Shown: positions 10,435-22,578, numbered from the stretch's first letter. The stretch: 64,000 nt of DNA from Diprion similis (GCF_021155765.1 NC_060105.1:496001-560000); one strand, 5' to 3'. Made by a program: numbers and translations. The notes: generated by a model from the sequence alone, not told the origin.

Positions 10435-12124
10435 GTCAGTATTTATTATGATTCCGTTTCATTGATATTTTTCTCTTACATCGCATCATCAAGAAAGTAA
10501 CGCATCATTGGCTTTTTCTTGCTCATTATGAAATTCAATTATCTTCCCTCTGTGTTTAATGTTCACATAACTGAATACACTGAAAGTATCCTGGGCCTTT
10601 TCCAAATTCGTTTACAGTTCAAGCAAATTTCACAAGCTTACGAAGTGTTATCGAATCCTGAAAAGAAGCGTATATATGACCAAGGAGGAGAACAAGCATT
10701 GAAAGAAGGAGGAATGAGTGGTGGAGGTTTCTCTTCCCCCATGGACATCTTTGATATGTTCTTTGGGGGTGGAATGGGCGGCGGTAGAGTAGGACGTCGA
10801 AGAGAGCGAAAGGGCCAAGATGTTATTCATCAGCTCTCTGTATCTCTGGAAGAACTTTACAAGGGAACTGTACGGAAACTCGCTCTGCAGAAAAATGTTA
10901 TATGCGACAAGTGCGAAGGTAGGGCTGTAATTCCACTGACTATGCTTTTTTATATTTCTTTGTTCTTCGTCGTACTTTCCACATTCCTTTGTGTACTCGT
11001 TGAATATTCTGGATATCAGAATGCGAAGGGCCTGAATATCAGATGCGCATTTTATGCCAAGGTTACTGTACAAAGCATGTTAGTTGTTACACAAGTGGCT
11101 AGGTAAATATTATACATGGAAAGTTTTCTAATGTTGCGGTTCAAACTGTGCTAGACAAAGTATGCTCCGAATTTTCTCAGACCATTTGCCTGTTTACACG
11201 AAAGTTTCCATCAAGTGTTAATATTTCTATGATTATTTGAAAACAATGTCTTTCGCAAATCTGTAGGTATCGGTGGTAAGAAAGGTTCGGTAGAGCAATG
11301 CCCTACCTGCCGCGGTTCTGGGATGCAGGTACAAATTCAGCAACTTGCACCGGGAATGATCCAACAGCTTCAATCGATTTGCTCTGACTGCAAAGGGCAG
11401 GGAGAGCGCATTAACCCCCGTGATAGATGCAAGCATTGCAATGGGCGTAAGACTGTGCGAGATAGAAAAATACTTGAGGTTCACGTTGACAAGGGGATGG
11501 TAGATGGGCAGAAAATCGTATTCACTGGAGAAGGTGATCAGGAGCCTGAGCTAGAACCAGGCGATATTGTTATCCTCCTTGACGAGAAGGAGCATGAGGT
11601 TTTCAAGTAAGTCTATGGTCTTTGTTGGTAGTATTCGGTGAACAAGTCGAGTTTCAGTGATACTATGATTTAATTGTAACTATTTTGACTCCAGACGAAC
11701 GGGTAACGATTTGATCATGAGGATGCAGCTGGAGCTGGTTGAGGCACTATGCGGTTTTCAAAAAGTAATTCGCACTCTTGATGACCGTGATTTGGTCGTG
11801 ACATGCATCCCGGGTGAAGTGACAAAGCATGGCGACGTCAAATGCATTTTAAACGAAGGAATGCCAGTTTACAAGGATCCCTTCACGAGGGGCCGGCTCA
11901 TCGTTCAATTCGTCGTTAACTTCCCGAAGGTCATAGACCCTGTAATGATTCCAGCCCTCGAACAATGCTTACCTCCTAGAGAAGAGGTTATGATTCCCGA
12001 CGGCGCCGAAGAATGTTTGCTGACGGACTTGGACCCCGAGCAAGAAACGAGACGGCGAAATACGCGGCAAGCTTACGAGGAGGACGAAGGTGGACCGTCT
12101 CGCGTTCAGTGCGCCACTCACTAA
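10303..12124 (+). CDS. DNAJA1: Type I Hsp40 co-chaperone, DNAJA1/Droj2 family (complete, 4 coding exons)
   Basis: The coding exons are 10303-10434, 10618-10918, 11267-11606 and 11695-12124. They join in frame to 400 codons plus stop, against 397 residues for human DNAJA1. The protein stimulates Hsp70 ATPase through its J domain and delivers unfolded clients. Domain order is J domain (about 1-70, HPD at 34-36), Gly/Phe-rich linker with a DMFFGGG stretch (about 75-100), C-terminal domain I interrupted by the zinc-binding region with four CxxC motifs (Cys 140/143, 156/159, 183/186, 199/202), C-terminal domain II and dimerisation region. The protein ends in Cys-Ala-Thr-His, a CaaX-type prenylation signal. 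All introns are GT-AG (183, 348 and 88 bp). The start is chosen because [13 protein letters not shown] is the conserved family N-terminus. The orthology is firm; whether one calls it A1 or A4 is a vertebrate distinction. Confidence 0.97.
10618..10918 (+). CDS. DNAJA1: DNAJA1 coding exon 2 (J domain end, G/F linker, start of CTD I)
   Basis: It follows a tttacag acceptor and encodes residues 45-144: [12 protein letters not shown] (J-domain helix III), the Gly/Phe-rich linker, a basic [10 protein letters not shown] segment, and the beginning of client-binding domain I up to the first zinc-site cysteines (140 and 143). The donor gaag|gtaggg splits the glycine codon after one base. Confidence 0.95.
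11267..11606 (+). CDS. DNAJA1: DNAJA1 coding exon 3 (zinc-binding region, CTD I)
   Basis: It starts after ctgtag and completes Gly145. It carries the remaining CxxC motifs (CPTC, CSDC, CKHC), then the conserved [10 protein letters not shown] and FTGEGDQEP segments of the client-binding domain. The donor aa|gtaagt splits Lys258 after two bases. Motif spacing matches DNAJA proteins, so all four zinc ligand pairs are intact. Confidence 0.95.
11695..12124 (+). CDS. DNAJA1: DNAJA1 coding exon 4 (CTD II, dimerisation, CaaX end)
   Basis: It follows a tccag acceptor and encodes residues 258-400. It holds the conserved [23 protein letters not shown] and KGRL-like (RGRLIVQF) segments of domain II, an acidic tail (DLDPEQE, YEEDEGG) and the terminal VQCATH. 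Cys397 followed by Ala-Thr-His fits a CaaX box. The last residue His is unusual compared with Ser in vertebrate DNAJA1, so farnesylation is likely but unproven. Confidence 0.95.
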
Positions 12125-13710
12125 CCGAATATTAATGTTAAGAGCTCTATTTCTATTTTATTCTCTTCCTCGTTCATACACCTTGCGCACCTTAACTACA
12201 CCTCAAGGATTCGGTAATAATGTGGGAGACGATAATTTTTTTTGTATGAACGTAAACACCCAGCACCGCGCTGTTCGGCGATTTTGCTAATGAAGCCATA
12301 AAAATGGTATGGCATGAGGCGCCGTGGTGGCGTTGAGCGTATTTGACTAAATTTAAACCTGAGGTTTAGTTACTTGTAATTACTTGGCTATTATGTTGCG
12401 AAATTTATTTATTCTTAATTTACAGTGGCGAAAGTTAAGTAGTTCAGTTTTGTTTTTTTTTTGTCTCCTAATTCTCAGATAAATTCCAATTGACGCGTCA
12501 TGCCATCTTTGATGACTTGAGAGATTCTTCGGAAAGACTCTGTTACAACAAACAAGAGTTGAAACTATTTCACAAAAATGTAAGTTTGTTTTCTTAACAT
12601 TACCTTTCTGCGATTATAGATGTTCCAAATTCTTCTTCGCCTTGCGATCAAACCAGCTCCCACAATGATGTATTTCTAGTTTTGCTGATTTGCAAAATAT
12701 AGTAGAAATAATTTATTTAACGCTGCTAAACTAAACTTATGTATGTGGTATATTGGCGTTTTTAAATTGCGCAGTAAACAAATGTGACAGGGAAGATTAA
12801 GACTGTTGGGTAACATTCGATTACAAATGTGACAGGGAAAATTGGAACCATTGGGCAATATTTAGATACCCGTCTACAAAGTGAGTAAATGTACTCGACA
12901 GACTCTGTTGGCTTCTAGTAAGAACGTGCCAATGTTTCCCTAATTCAAGTAGATATAATAGCTATATAGCTAAATCGATTCATTTCGAATCAAGGCTTTC
13001 TAGATTATGATTGTATGATCATCATCTTTTGAAAATTTCAGAGTGACTGAAGCTATTCCTTTTCTCGTTCCTTTAAATTATTACATGTCTCGTCGCAGGT
13101 AATAACTTGGCTAAAAATTTATCCCATTTTCGCTAATCTCACTAGCGATAGGTGATAATGATTGTCTCTGGTAATTGTCATACTTTGATTAGATAATAAC
13201 AATAATAATAGTAAATATAAATGAATCATAGGCAAATTAACCAACGAGTTACTGTATGATTCTCGTTATTGTTTCACTTGTCTATGGTAAGGATCAGTAA
13301 AATTGAATAGAAGCGTGACACATAATATTAAATGAATGTGTCTCCGTAATTGTTTTATCATTGAATCACATAAATGGTATACCTTGAGTGTGTCACAACT
13401 GTGATTTTTTTTTTTTTTTTTTTTTTAGAGACCATTTTGAAACTGAATTAAACTCAACGAATTTTTACTACACTTTTTTTGTTGATAATCTCTACGTGAA
13501 ACCAATCTTTCGCACATTCAACCGCTGTAATGGTAATTCGTATAATTTGTGTATTCGGACGTGATATAATTCACAATACGTAATGCATAATTCCTAGGTG
13601 AATACATTTTCGTCGAGTTCTTTTTTCTGGAAAGAAAGAAGAGAATACTTGAGCGTAATTCCTATGCCGAAAAATCGTGAATAAAATTAATGAAAATGAA
13701 ACGAAAACAA
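12125..13710 (+). other. 3' untranslated and intergenic region after the Hsp40 gene
   Basis: No further coding exon is seen. Candidate polyadenylation words are ATTAAA near 13328 and AATAAA at 13680-13685, but none is decisive. A 22-base T run occupies 13405-13426. An imperfect 45-bp tandem duplication at 12778-12867 is listed separately. Confidence 0.45.
12778..12867 (+). repeat. Imperfect 45-bp tandem duplication
   Basis: Two adjacent copies begin acaaatgtgacagggaa at 12778 and 12823, and each continues through a ttgggtaacatt or ttgggcaatatt word. The copies differ at several positions, so the duplication is not recent. It lies in the likely 3' untranslated region of the Hsp40 gene. Confidence 0.6.
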
Positions 13711-13852
13711 ATTATTATTATTATTATTGCTCTTTCAAATAATTCCCGGTTCAGTCGAAGGCTCGGTCCATCCATGAATCCAATCTCTATACGCTCCCTG
13801 AATTTCGGCTCCGTACTTAATGCAGGCGCTGACCACTGCGCCATTGGGCGCT
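13711..13852 (-). mobile_element. SINE-like remnant with tRNA A-box and (AAT)n tail
   Basis: On the minus strand the sequence gcccaatggcgcagtgg followed by tcagcgcc (13833-13851) matches a tRNA D-arm and RNA polymerase III A box. About 110 bases later the unit ends in six AAT repeats (plus-strand 13711-13728), a common SINE tail. A good B box at the right spacing is missing, so the element is decayed or the resemblance partial. Confidence 0.35.
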
Positions 13853-13859
13853 GTGAAAT

Positions 13860-15464
13860 CGCTCCGTTTCGCGTCGTGTATCGATGTGAATGGGTCTTGT
13901 TATTACGACCGAGTTCGGCGCAGTCACGCAGGCTGGCGGGGAGGGGATGCCGAGGCGTAGGTAAACCGTCGTCAGATGGCACGGGCGTAGTCCCCGATTG
14001 TTTTTGTGAAATGCATCATGGAACCATGAAAGCCGTGGTCCGTCGTCGAGACTCGAGATGCCGCAAAGGTTTCTGGGTATGCAGAGGGAGCCATATTTTT
14101 CCAATATCAGTTACGTGAAAATACAGCGGAGGGAAAGCATCTGCGGGATGGAATTTTTATTGGTATTGACGAAATAGAGTGGATTTTCAGGGTGAAAATC
14201 GTGCGCGTGTTTCGATCTGCAGGGTCAGATTTGTCGCGCGTAAAGTGATTGTTTTTTTTTCCATTATAATAATTAATATCGTTACGTTAGTGTTTTGTTC
14301 CACGATTAAGGTGAAGTTTTAGTGAAAACATTGGTTCGGGACCGCGCAGGTGTTGGAAGTTGTTTCGGCGACGGGGTTAACTTAACCGTGTTTCACAGTG
14401 TTTCGTGAACGCGTAACGTAGCGCGACGTAACCGTAATGTAACGGTGATGACATCGATGTCATAACAATATCAATTAGTTAACATATTTTGTGCCCTAAT
14501 TATATCACGATCCTGCACGTATACCGATACGTGTATACATGTATATACATACATATACAATATACGTATATTGTATATTATAACCACGGTGTGTAAAGAT
14601 TATATATCCGTAGTGTGCAAGTGCAGCTCCTACTGGTCAGGGTTAATAGAGTGCCAGTGCCGCTATTGGATTATTTTCGTGTGTGATGTCAACTGGATTC
14701 AGTCGTTGTCTAGTTCGTACATATGCATCAAATGCGCAATTCAGGTTACTACGCATTTTTTTCCACTTACACCTTCGTCGTCTACGCTACGTCTACGTCT
14801 ACGTTACACCGCGACACTGTCTGACACACACTGACTTGACTCCTTTCCCTCGCGGTCTAGTATTTTTCATAATTATTGTAAACGTGCACACAATTCGTAC
14901 ACCTTTTATTTTTTTTTTACTATTCGGACTTTGTATCTCTTCTCCTCGACAGCTGCTGCCTGCCTGCCTGCCTGCCTGCCTGTCTGTCAGTTAGTCAGTC
15001 AGTCAGTCAGTCAGTCAGCTAGCTTCTCATCCAATGACCTTGGGCTTCGCCAACGCGACAACTGAGGTTTGACACAGATTCACTCGACTCGGGCTCTTGA
15101 CGTAAACGCTATTCTACTCCGATTCGATTCGTTTCGATTCGATTCACGTTTATTTATTTGTTTATTCCCCTTTTTGAACTACGTTTCTTTGGCTCACTTG
15201 CAATTGTCGCGCATCACAGCTCGAAATGCATCTGGTGTAAACGGAAAAAAAGAAATAGTAATCGTAATTCCTCAATTTCGGTAATCCCCGCGGGGATGGA
15301 GATTCTCAAGTCTTGGTCTATTCGTAGAGCATACATAATTTTTTAATTTTTTTTCCCCCATTCTCTTTCACTAATAAGTTTTCGGGCACCCAAACAAGTC
15401 GGCGACATATGGGTAGGAGGATGCAACGACGTTGACGTTGACACTGTATTTTCTGTGTTGCCAG
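13860..15464 (+). other. Probable 5' leader region of the MBD gene
   Basis: There is no protein-coding exon. The interval contains GC- and CpG-richer segments (13860-14450), an AT-rich palindromic stretch around 14540-14580, and TGCC/CAGT repeats. It ends with a splice acceptor, ttttctgtgttgccag, at 15464 just before the coding exon. One or more untranslated first exons probably lie here, but the start site cannot be fixed from sequence. Confidence 0.4.
14957..15019 (+). repeat. (TGCC)n followed by (CAGT)n microsatellite
   Basis: About six TGCC units (14957-14982) run through a short tgtctg junction into about eight CAGT units (14987-15019). It lies in the probable leader region of the MBD gene, about 0.55 kb before its start codon. 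Confidence 0.85.
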
Positions 15465-15558
15465 AGGATGCCGCAGAGACTAGAGGAGTGTCGGAGGCGT
15501 GCGCTGTGTATACCAGTAATGTTGGTGGCGCGGCGCCCTACACTGCTGGACCTGGACC

Positions 15559-16727
15559 ATGGCCGGCAAGCCTGAGCAGATCCCGTCTCACCCTGTTCCC
15601 TCCCATCGCAACAATCAGCACCAATCGTCACTGCCAAATATACAGCAAAACAGTCTTCTAGTCTACGTTTCTGGCGATAACTTTGCCTATGCCACAGCGG
15701 TAGGTCAGAATCCTTCCGTTGGCTACCAGCAGGGATCCTACCACAATGCCTTGGTCCAATCGCAGGGACAAGTTTATCCAGCTAAAACTTACCCGGGTAA
15801 AAATATCACCAAGCAAATAAATTTGATTGGAAACAATGCCCTGTCGGAACACGAAGAAGGTATCTCCAGATCTCAATCGTACTCCATTGTCGACAGAGCC
15901 AACGACGAAAACAGGCAGAGACCGATACCGATACTTGCGACCAATGGGACAGCTTACGATCAAGCAGCCCTGACCAACGGTCATCGTTTGACGAGCCATG
16001 GGAACGGGGCAGAGGACAGTCTGGCGGACACGAATAGTAACAAAAGTCCAGAACTAAGCGGCAGCGAAGACCCGTTGGGAAAAGCGACGAGTTCCGATGA
16101 ACAGCGGAAAGTATTTTCTATGAGGGCGCCCCACAGGGTCAGCGGGGAGGCATGCAATGCCGCCTACCCCGTGGCACAATTGCCCGACGGGTACTTGCCG
16201 CCGGGTAAACTTGCCACAGCGTCAGGGGAGACGTGCTCAAGTGTCGTCAATGAGACTACTCCTATTACTTTTGTTCAGCATACCGGCGAAGATGTTTATT
16301 CTCCAAGCAGTTTAGTGAACGACCATCGAGCCATCGGTGTTAAGTGCGAGTTGAATTCAAATTCGAATTCAAATTCAAATTCAAATTCAAATTCAAATTC
16401 TCTTTCGAATCAGACATTAGATTCTTGTCTGGATAATCAGATCAGCTTGGGGAGCATTGGGCGGTGTGATTCTGTGCGATCGGACACGGCGGAATCTACT
16501 TACAGCAGTTTAAGTAGCCCCGAAAGTCACAGCCAGTCACAGGAATCCCTGTCATTAAATTCGTGTCCACAGCAGGCTGTGAGATCATTGTTGCCGAACA
16601 ACGTGCAGCATCATGTTGTGTTGAATATGAACAGTAGTGCCGTGAATCATCAGCAACAACAAACATCAGTTTCTGTTCCTCAGGGGTGGAAGAGGATATG
16701 CACTAACGGTGTCATCATATATATCAG
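15559..16727 (+). CDS. sba: MBD5/MBD6-type methyl-CpG-binding-domain protein (six-banded), first coding exon
   Basis: The exon encodes residues 1-389 plus two bases of codon 390. An in-frame TAG at 15481-15483 lies upstream, and the ATG at 15559 (accATGG) is the first Met after it. Most of the protein is Ser/Asn/Gln-rich and probably disordered, with a run of Asn-Ser repeats near residues 268-284. The last residues, VPQGWKRICTNGVIIYIS if codon 390 completes as Ser, match the start of the MBD5/6 methyl-CpG-binding domain (human MBD5: VPVGWQRK...NGVLYIS). The exon ends at atcag|gtaagg, splitting that codon in phase 2. MBD5/6 proteins join the PR-DUB complex, which removes ubiquitin from histone H2A, and generally do not bind methyl-CpG strongly. 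In vertebrate orthologues the MBD sits at the N-terminus; here about 370 residues precede it. The rest of the gene lies beyond the window. Confidence 0.75.
16351..16400 (+). repeat. Coding hexanucleotide repeat (Asn-Ser)n
   Basis: A run of aattca/aattcg hexamers inside the MBD gene encodes alternating Asn-Ser. The frame is preserved because the unit is six bases. Such a tract is prone to length variation between individuals, and the peptide is likely unstructured. Confidence 0.85.
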
Positions 16728-19529
16728 GTAAGGAATTCTCTACTATTTCTTGTACTTTAAACTCATATTATTGCATGAAAAAAATTTTTATGAAAGTAGT
16801 AAAAATCCAATTTGGGAATGATACACCCACCGTTTAACAGCAAGTGAAATTAAATCCCTGACACGTATAACGATTTACCTTTTGAATAATGCGGTATAAT
16901 TGCAGATCTTACTTGATTACTGATAGATTTAATAATGTTCACATCTGTGCTAGCTCTTTTGAACGATTCGAAGTTTCGTTTTATCGAAGAGTATTTAAAA
17001 ATTTTGTCCTCGTAAGCGCACATGTGGCGAGAGCTCATCCGATCCGATTAGGCGCTGGGGGAGCCTTAATTGGGATTTCCGGGTTCTCGGTCGTGTCTCT
17101 GCAACCGTCTGCCTTAATTACTCCAACATTTTTGCTGCTGATATTGGTACAAATATCATGCTGAAATGTTGTAACTGATTCGCGCATATGTCGGATCGGA
17201 AGATTTGTTTTTTAACTTTTTCCGAATTTTAACCAATACCTTTGTCCACTAGGGGCGGACGGAAAAGATCGAGAAATAAACACGTAACTCGATATTTCAC
17301 TAAGATACAATTGTTCTTCAATTTCTTTTTTCCTTCTTTCCCCCTCTTTCTTCGGGGCTGGCTTACTTCACCCTCCGCTTTTTTTTCTTTGTTGCATCAT
17401 CACTTTAGTCGGCGACATCTTTAAACCGTTCTTTACAACAGTTTTATTCGGTTAATAACCCAAATATTTTTGGGGTCTAGCTGCAGGTATGTTTTTTGTT
17501 ATCAAGGAAAGAAATTTTATTTCTGTTATATGTCCGTATTTAATTATTATTAGGTTCGTTGACATGCCTATAATACAGGAATAGAATGGAAGCTCCGGTT
17601 TTAGAACATGCGAAACATCTGATCGTTGTCACGGTATAGTGTGTGATATAACAGTGCATACGCGCACGCACACACATACACACACACACACACAAACTCG
17701 CGTGCATACGTCTTTTATATTCGGTGTTGAGTTCGGGTCACAATTCGTTCTTTAATTTTGGAGAAAGCGGGAAATTTCTTGTAGAGGCGCAACCCTCATA
17801 CGTAGTGTGGTAGGTAGTCACGTAAATATACCTTATGCTGAAAATCTTCGTGGTGAAGCACGACGTCATATCCGTTTCGGTTGAGCGAACCGCGTCGATG
17901 ATCCTCCCTCGTCTTACCCGACGGGGGGAGATTTTTCTGGAGGGTAAAAAGTCACGCTTTAAAAGGCTACACAGGATTTAAAGACCTGAGACCTGCGGTC
18001 AAAGAATCGGGGAATTCCCCTGCCTGCCTCTCCTTCTTCGTGGTATTGAGGGGACCGTCCGTATCCCTCTGAAAGTGGTCGTCGACGCACTCCGAGAAGA
18101 AGAAACTGAGCCAAACTAAGCTTACAGAGTTGCTAGGGACTCTGTACGAAGGAAACGTCTTATACACAAAGGGTTCGGAGATAGAAGGAAGGGAAGGTGG
18201 CCTTCGCTCACAGCTGACCTTCGTAAATTAGAATTCTGCAGTAGAAGTCAGTGGAGAAGAATCTGCTGCTCTTCCTCGGTTACTCGGTTTGCCCATAAAG
18301 TTCCGTGCCTACCTACATGGATAGTGGGAGTCAGGTAAAGTGAAAAAGGTATAGCGAGGTGGAAAAGGGGTGGTGCGGGTAGGCGTAGGGTGTCATTCGG
18401 GTCCACGTATACCTAAGGCATATTACACGGAGGAGGCAGAAAATTTTACCCTGGCTCTTCTCACGGAAGATCATGTTGTTAGAAAAGGACAAGAGACGTC
18501 CGGCATTGGGTGAAACTCTTTATGGGTATTTGCGGTGACTTTGACTCTGACCTTTCCATTCCTTGCAGTTCTCTTTAGACCCTCGTTCCGCCTTTTCTGC
18601 CTTTATTTCGGGCCCGTCGACCAATTCTTTGATTTACAACTCCTGCCGCTGCTCGTAAGTGCGGCGACGAGGATAATCCACACAGCAATACGCCTAAGTT
18701 ACGTACTATTCGAGCATTTTACTACTGTGCGTGCGTGCGTGCGTGCGTGTGACCCATGTGCGTATACGCCCATCAGCGGTGCCTACGTAGGTACCTGGTG
18801 AAGAAACTTGGATGGAAATTTTGTGTATGAGCACGCCACACCAACGTTGTTTGTTATGATTGAATTGTGCGCAACTAACTTGAGACGTATGATCACGACG
18901 CAGACAAAACTGCACCATGGGCTCTGGCTTTGGTCGGATATGGATAGGAGCTGTTCATAAACTAAGTAGCTCTATTTCGGACACTTTTGAAGCCCCTCCC
19001 CCAGAAAGGCACGTGGTTTAAAAAAAATTTAGACAGTAAAAAAACTAGTAAACAAATACATTTTAAAAAGTTTTTCGTATTCCGCGACACTCGAAGAAAC
19101 AAATGACGAGACTAGGCACGCAGGCAAATCATTATTAACAAGAATTGTTTTCCGCTTTTTCGTGAGGATACAGCTGAGTTTCAAGTGTACCTATTACGAA
19201 TGCACGATATTGAAACCCGTGGCTGCAAAAGAGATAATATTGCGTGCGGAAAAATGAATTAGAATACATATATCAGGTGTAAAATTACTTATCGCTAACT
19301 AAAACCCCCGCAGCATCGCAAACGCAGGCGAACACGTTATAAAAAACGTCTACACTTTTTTCCCTTATTATTTTGCATACATGCATATTTTATTTAGGTT
19401 GACTTTGATTTCGCATAAAAGATTAGTGTCGGAGACTGTCTAGGATGCAGAAATCTATCGAGCATATAGAAATTTTAGCATTGATTGTATTATTAAATAA
19501 TACTTTCGGTTACATCGTAGAATATGTGG
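16728..19529. other. Intron part 1: unique sequence, few repeats
   Basis: No gene is seen. It includes a CA-rich microsatellite near 17660-17695 and a GTGC tetranucleotide tract at about 18726-18750. Open frames here are short and lack protein character. Confidence 0.4.
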
Positions 19530-19669
19530 CATGGCGTCCAGTGGTCCTGGAAATGTCCTTGAATTTTTCTTGTGTTGTGGAAATATTGTATTTTTAATAT
19601 CCTTGAATAATATGAAAATTTCCTAGAAATATTCTTGAATTTGTTACGGATTTTTTACTAGTCACCATG
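19530..19669. mobile_element. MITE family B, copy 1 (catggcgtccagt ends)
   Basis: The left end catggcgtccagt (19530-19542) and right end actagtcaccatg (19657-19669) are near-perfect inverted repeats around a 140-bp AT-rich body. The copy at 40449-40629 shares gtggtcctggaaa after the left end and ttgttacggattttttact before the right end. Non-coding. Confidence 0.7.
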
Positions 19670-20434
19670 TCTTGTTACGTTTTCATATTCTTCGTCATCT
19701 CCGGGGTCATGCCTGTCCATCATATGGTGTTAAATGAATCGTAATTCCGGCCTGATTAACATTGATAAATAAAAAAAAAACGTGGTGGATTTTTATGTAT
19801 ACGTCGAGGCATACGGCATACGACGATAACACAGATCGTCTTGGGAAAGACGTTTATTGAAATATAAGTGCGACGCACGCGCATCCCACAGACCCAACGG
19901 CTGCTCTGGGGACTGACTGTCCCCTGTTCTCCACTACTCCTACCTAGCTGACAGTTAATTCTAGTCTATAGAGGGCGCCATTAATCAATAAACCTCACAG
20001 ATTTTTTTTCTAAACTCTATATAGAACAAATTTCATAATTTTTTATTAATATTCTGATTCATAATTTAGCGCACAGAGGGTGCAGATGGGGGAATAAAAA
20101 AAAAACCATCCGCAAGTGTAATGGCCGTATGGTTTTTAAAATCCCTGAATTGTAGTTCCGCGCAGCGTTGACTATCTCTCGGTAATTCCCGCATCATCGC
20201 ATATTATTATCATCATCGGTATTGTTGTTATTGTCAGCATATACAACTATCACTCTGTACTGTGCGTAGAAGTAGGTGTGTATGCAAACGTCTGCGGGCG
20301 ATTGATTCTTTCCTTCTTTTCATACAATGGTATAGTCAAACTACCACTTCGTCGAGAGGAGACGTGACGTAACGTAGCGTTGGCTTAGGAGAAGGAGAAG
20401 GAGAATGCGAGGATTGTGCAATTCGAGTGAGGAA

Positions 20435-20496
20435 CGAAAGAAAGAAAGAAAGAAAGAAAAAAAGAAAAAAAAAGAAAGAAAGAGAGAAAAAAATTT
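20435..20496 (+). repeat. (GAAA)n purine tract
   Basis: Repeated gaaa and aaag units give about 60 bases of almost pure purine on the plus strand. Open frames of Phe/Ser or Lys/Glu through it are artefacts of the repeat. Confidence 0.85.
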
Positions 20497-20888
20497 GAAC
20501 AAAGTAAGGCTCTCGGAGTGGTGGGTACACGTGCAGAGACAGCAGCGGCAGCTTGGATTCTTCCGCTGCTCTGAGTTTATCAAACGACGATGATGCGAGA
20601 GCGAGTAAGAGATGGAGATAGATCGGTACGGTGTATAACATTATATCTGTGATGTGCTGTTGCGTTGCGTAAGAACGAACGAACGAACGACGCGACGGGC
20701 AGCCAGCCGGTCTTGTATACATACCATAGCGATTACGCAAATGTGATAATTAATTACCAGTGTTTCTCCCTCCCTCCCTCCTTTGCTCCCTGCGCCGTAG
20801 CTCACCTCCCCACTGTTCGTTTGGCGCTTAATAACTCGCGTTAAATAATTCGCTAAACACGAGAAATAAATACCGCATCAGCCCTTAG

Positions 20889-20938
20889 TATGCATGCATG
20901 CATGCATGTATGTATGTATGTATGTATGTATGTATGCA
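20889..20938 (+). repeat. (GCAT)n-(GTAT)n tetranucleotide array
   Basis: Four to five ATGC units pass directly into about seven ATGT units, a compound microsatellite likely arising by a point change that then spread. Confidence 0.9.
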
Positions 20939-22179
20939 CCATCGTGGCGAGACTGCTTGCCGCAATAATAAACAGCCGGAGTATAGTGCGAACGCGTATC
21001 GTCGTCGCGTGTCGGCCGATGCGCGACGTTGTAAAAAAAAAGAAAACACTTCGTAGATATCGCTTGTGTACGTGTGTATGTGCCTGTGTGTGTGTGTACA
21101 GGTGTTACGTTGTAACTATCTATAGTTTGTAATGTGTACGGGTACTAGATAGGTAAATAGGTTAATATGATATAATATGAATTATTTGCAATATTGTTGT
21201 ATACATTTTGTTGTATGCAATGTATTCATCCGATCGATTGAACGATTAAAGCGATTTTCGGATCCATATTATATCGTCCTTGGTTTGATTCTTGGCTTTA
21301 GTTAAAATTACGCTTTCGTTCAGATTTCTTTTTTTTCTCGTGGCTAGACGGGACTTGACGAGGTAGCAGTGGGCTTGGGGGAAAAAATGTAGAAATATTT
21401 CAAAAGTGCATATATCCGTTTTGAAGAATTTTAAAATTCATAGAGATAGTTGAAATATAGAAGTGAAGAGTGAAATTAAGACAGAAAGGAGTAAGTATAG
21501 AAATGCAAAATATATATAAGAATCGTCAAGATTCCGTCGACTCCATATTTTGGCTATCGATTCTTTCATCTTCCTACATTTTGGCATTCTTCCGTATTGC
21601 AACTTTCTTGTACATTTTGAACTCGTATGAAGTAGATTTTCGCGTAGTTGAAAATTTCATGATATTTTGATCCTTTATATTTTCTGATCTTTTGACACAC
21701 CTTTTATTACTCCCGCCCGCTGAGGCGCAGGCTTTGTAAGATGTGTAATATAGAGATATTTCTTTTCATTCAGCTGCTACCGTGCTGTCGGAATTTATTC
21801 GCAACACTGGGCTCGGAGTTATTTATAGGCAGTGAGACAAAAGCGAATAGTGAACGGCAGAGGTTGATTCCTATATTTATACAGGGTTAATCGTTATCGT
21901 GAATTTAGACATAAATCAGCGTTCTCGATCTCGTTCGTTTGAGAACAAGATTTATTATTTTTACCGTTTGATGATCACGACGTGATGGATTATTATCAGT
22001 AGGGAGCAGCAACAGCAGCAGCAACACTGGTGGACAATATGTCAAACCGCTGTCTCGGATCTCTTTCAGGTCTTACGAAATATGGATGAATATTTTTATA
22101 TTTCTCATACATGTACATGGTATCTAGGTACGAACGTAATTTGGCATACGTGCGTGCGTGCGTATGGCACAGCGATGGC

Positions 22180-22445
22180 CACTAAGCTAAGAATAATCGA
22201 TGCATCGATTAATCGTGTCCAAAAAAATAATCAAACACGACTCGATTGAATCGATAAAAATTATTTCATTTTTTGGGGATTTTTTTGAAATGGTGCATAT
22301 GAAACCTAAACTTCGTAAATTTCAGTATGTAGTCTCAATAAAGAACGAAAATCGATTCTTAGGAAAAATAATCCATTGATACTCGATTAATCGGAAAAAA
22401 ATAATGAATTAATCGAAAATCGATTATTTTCAGTCATTCTTAGTG
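22180..22445. mobile_element. MITE with cactaag ends and aatcgatt motifs
   Basis: The ends are inverted: cactaag at 22180-22186 and cttagtg at 22439-22445, each followed inward by aataatcgat-type words (22193 onward, and gattatttt on the right). Internal aatcgatt motifs recur near both ends, as transposase-binding sub-terminal repeats do. The 266-bp unit has no coding capacity. The flanks (gatggc..) hint at hAT but no duplication is clear. Confidence 0.5.
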
Positions 22446-22578
22446 CGCATGTTCCTTTTTCTCCTAGCAGTGGAAAAATTCTTTGGATAATCGTAAAACC
22501 TTTTAAAATTGAAATCAGCAATTCATGTACCGTGCTTGGGTAGCTTGACATTTACTTTTGCGCATCGATTTTCAACAC

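Larger units (their letters stand above)
19670..22179. other. Intron part 2: microsatellite-rich
   Basis: No gene is seen. It contains a GAAA-rich purine tract (20435-20496), three AACG units (20674-20690) and an ATGC/ATGT tetranucleotide array (20889-20938). Long open frames over these tracts are products of the repeats. Confidence 0.4.

Noticed and set aside
16889..17164. Possible continuation of the MBD coding region
   Set aside because: The frame lacks the expected Ser-Pro-Ser-Gly and Cys-rich MBD segment, and the donor at 16728 is strong.
20336..20740. 134-codon minus-strand frame
   Set aside because: Depends on the GAAA/TTTC tract; no conserved features.
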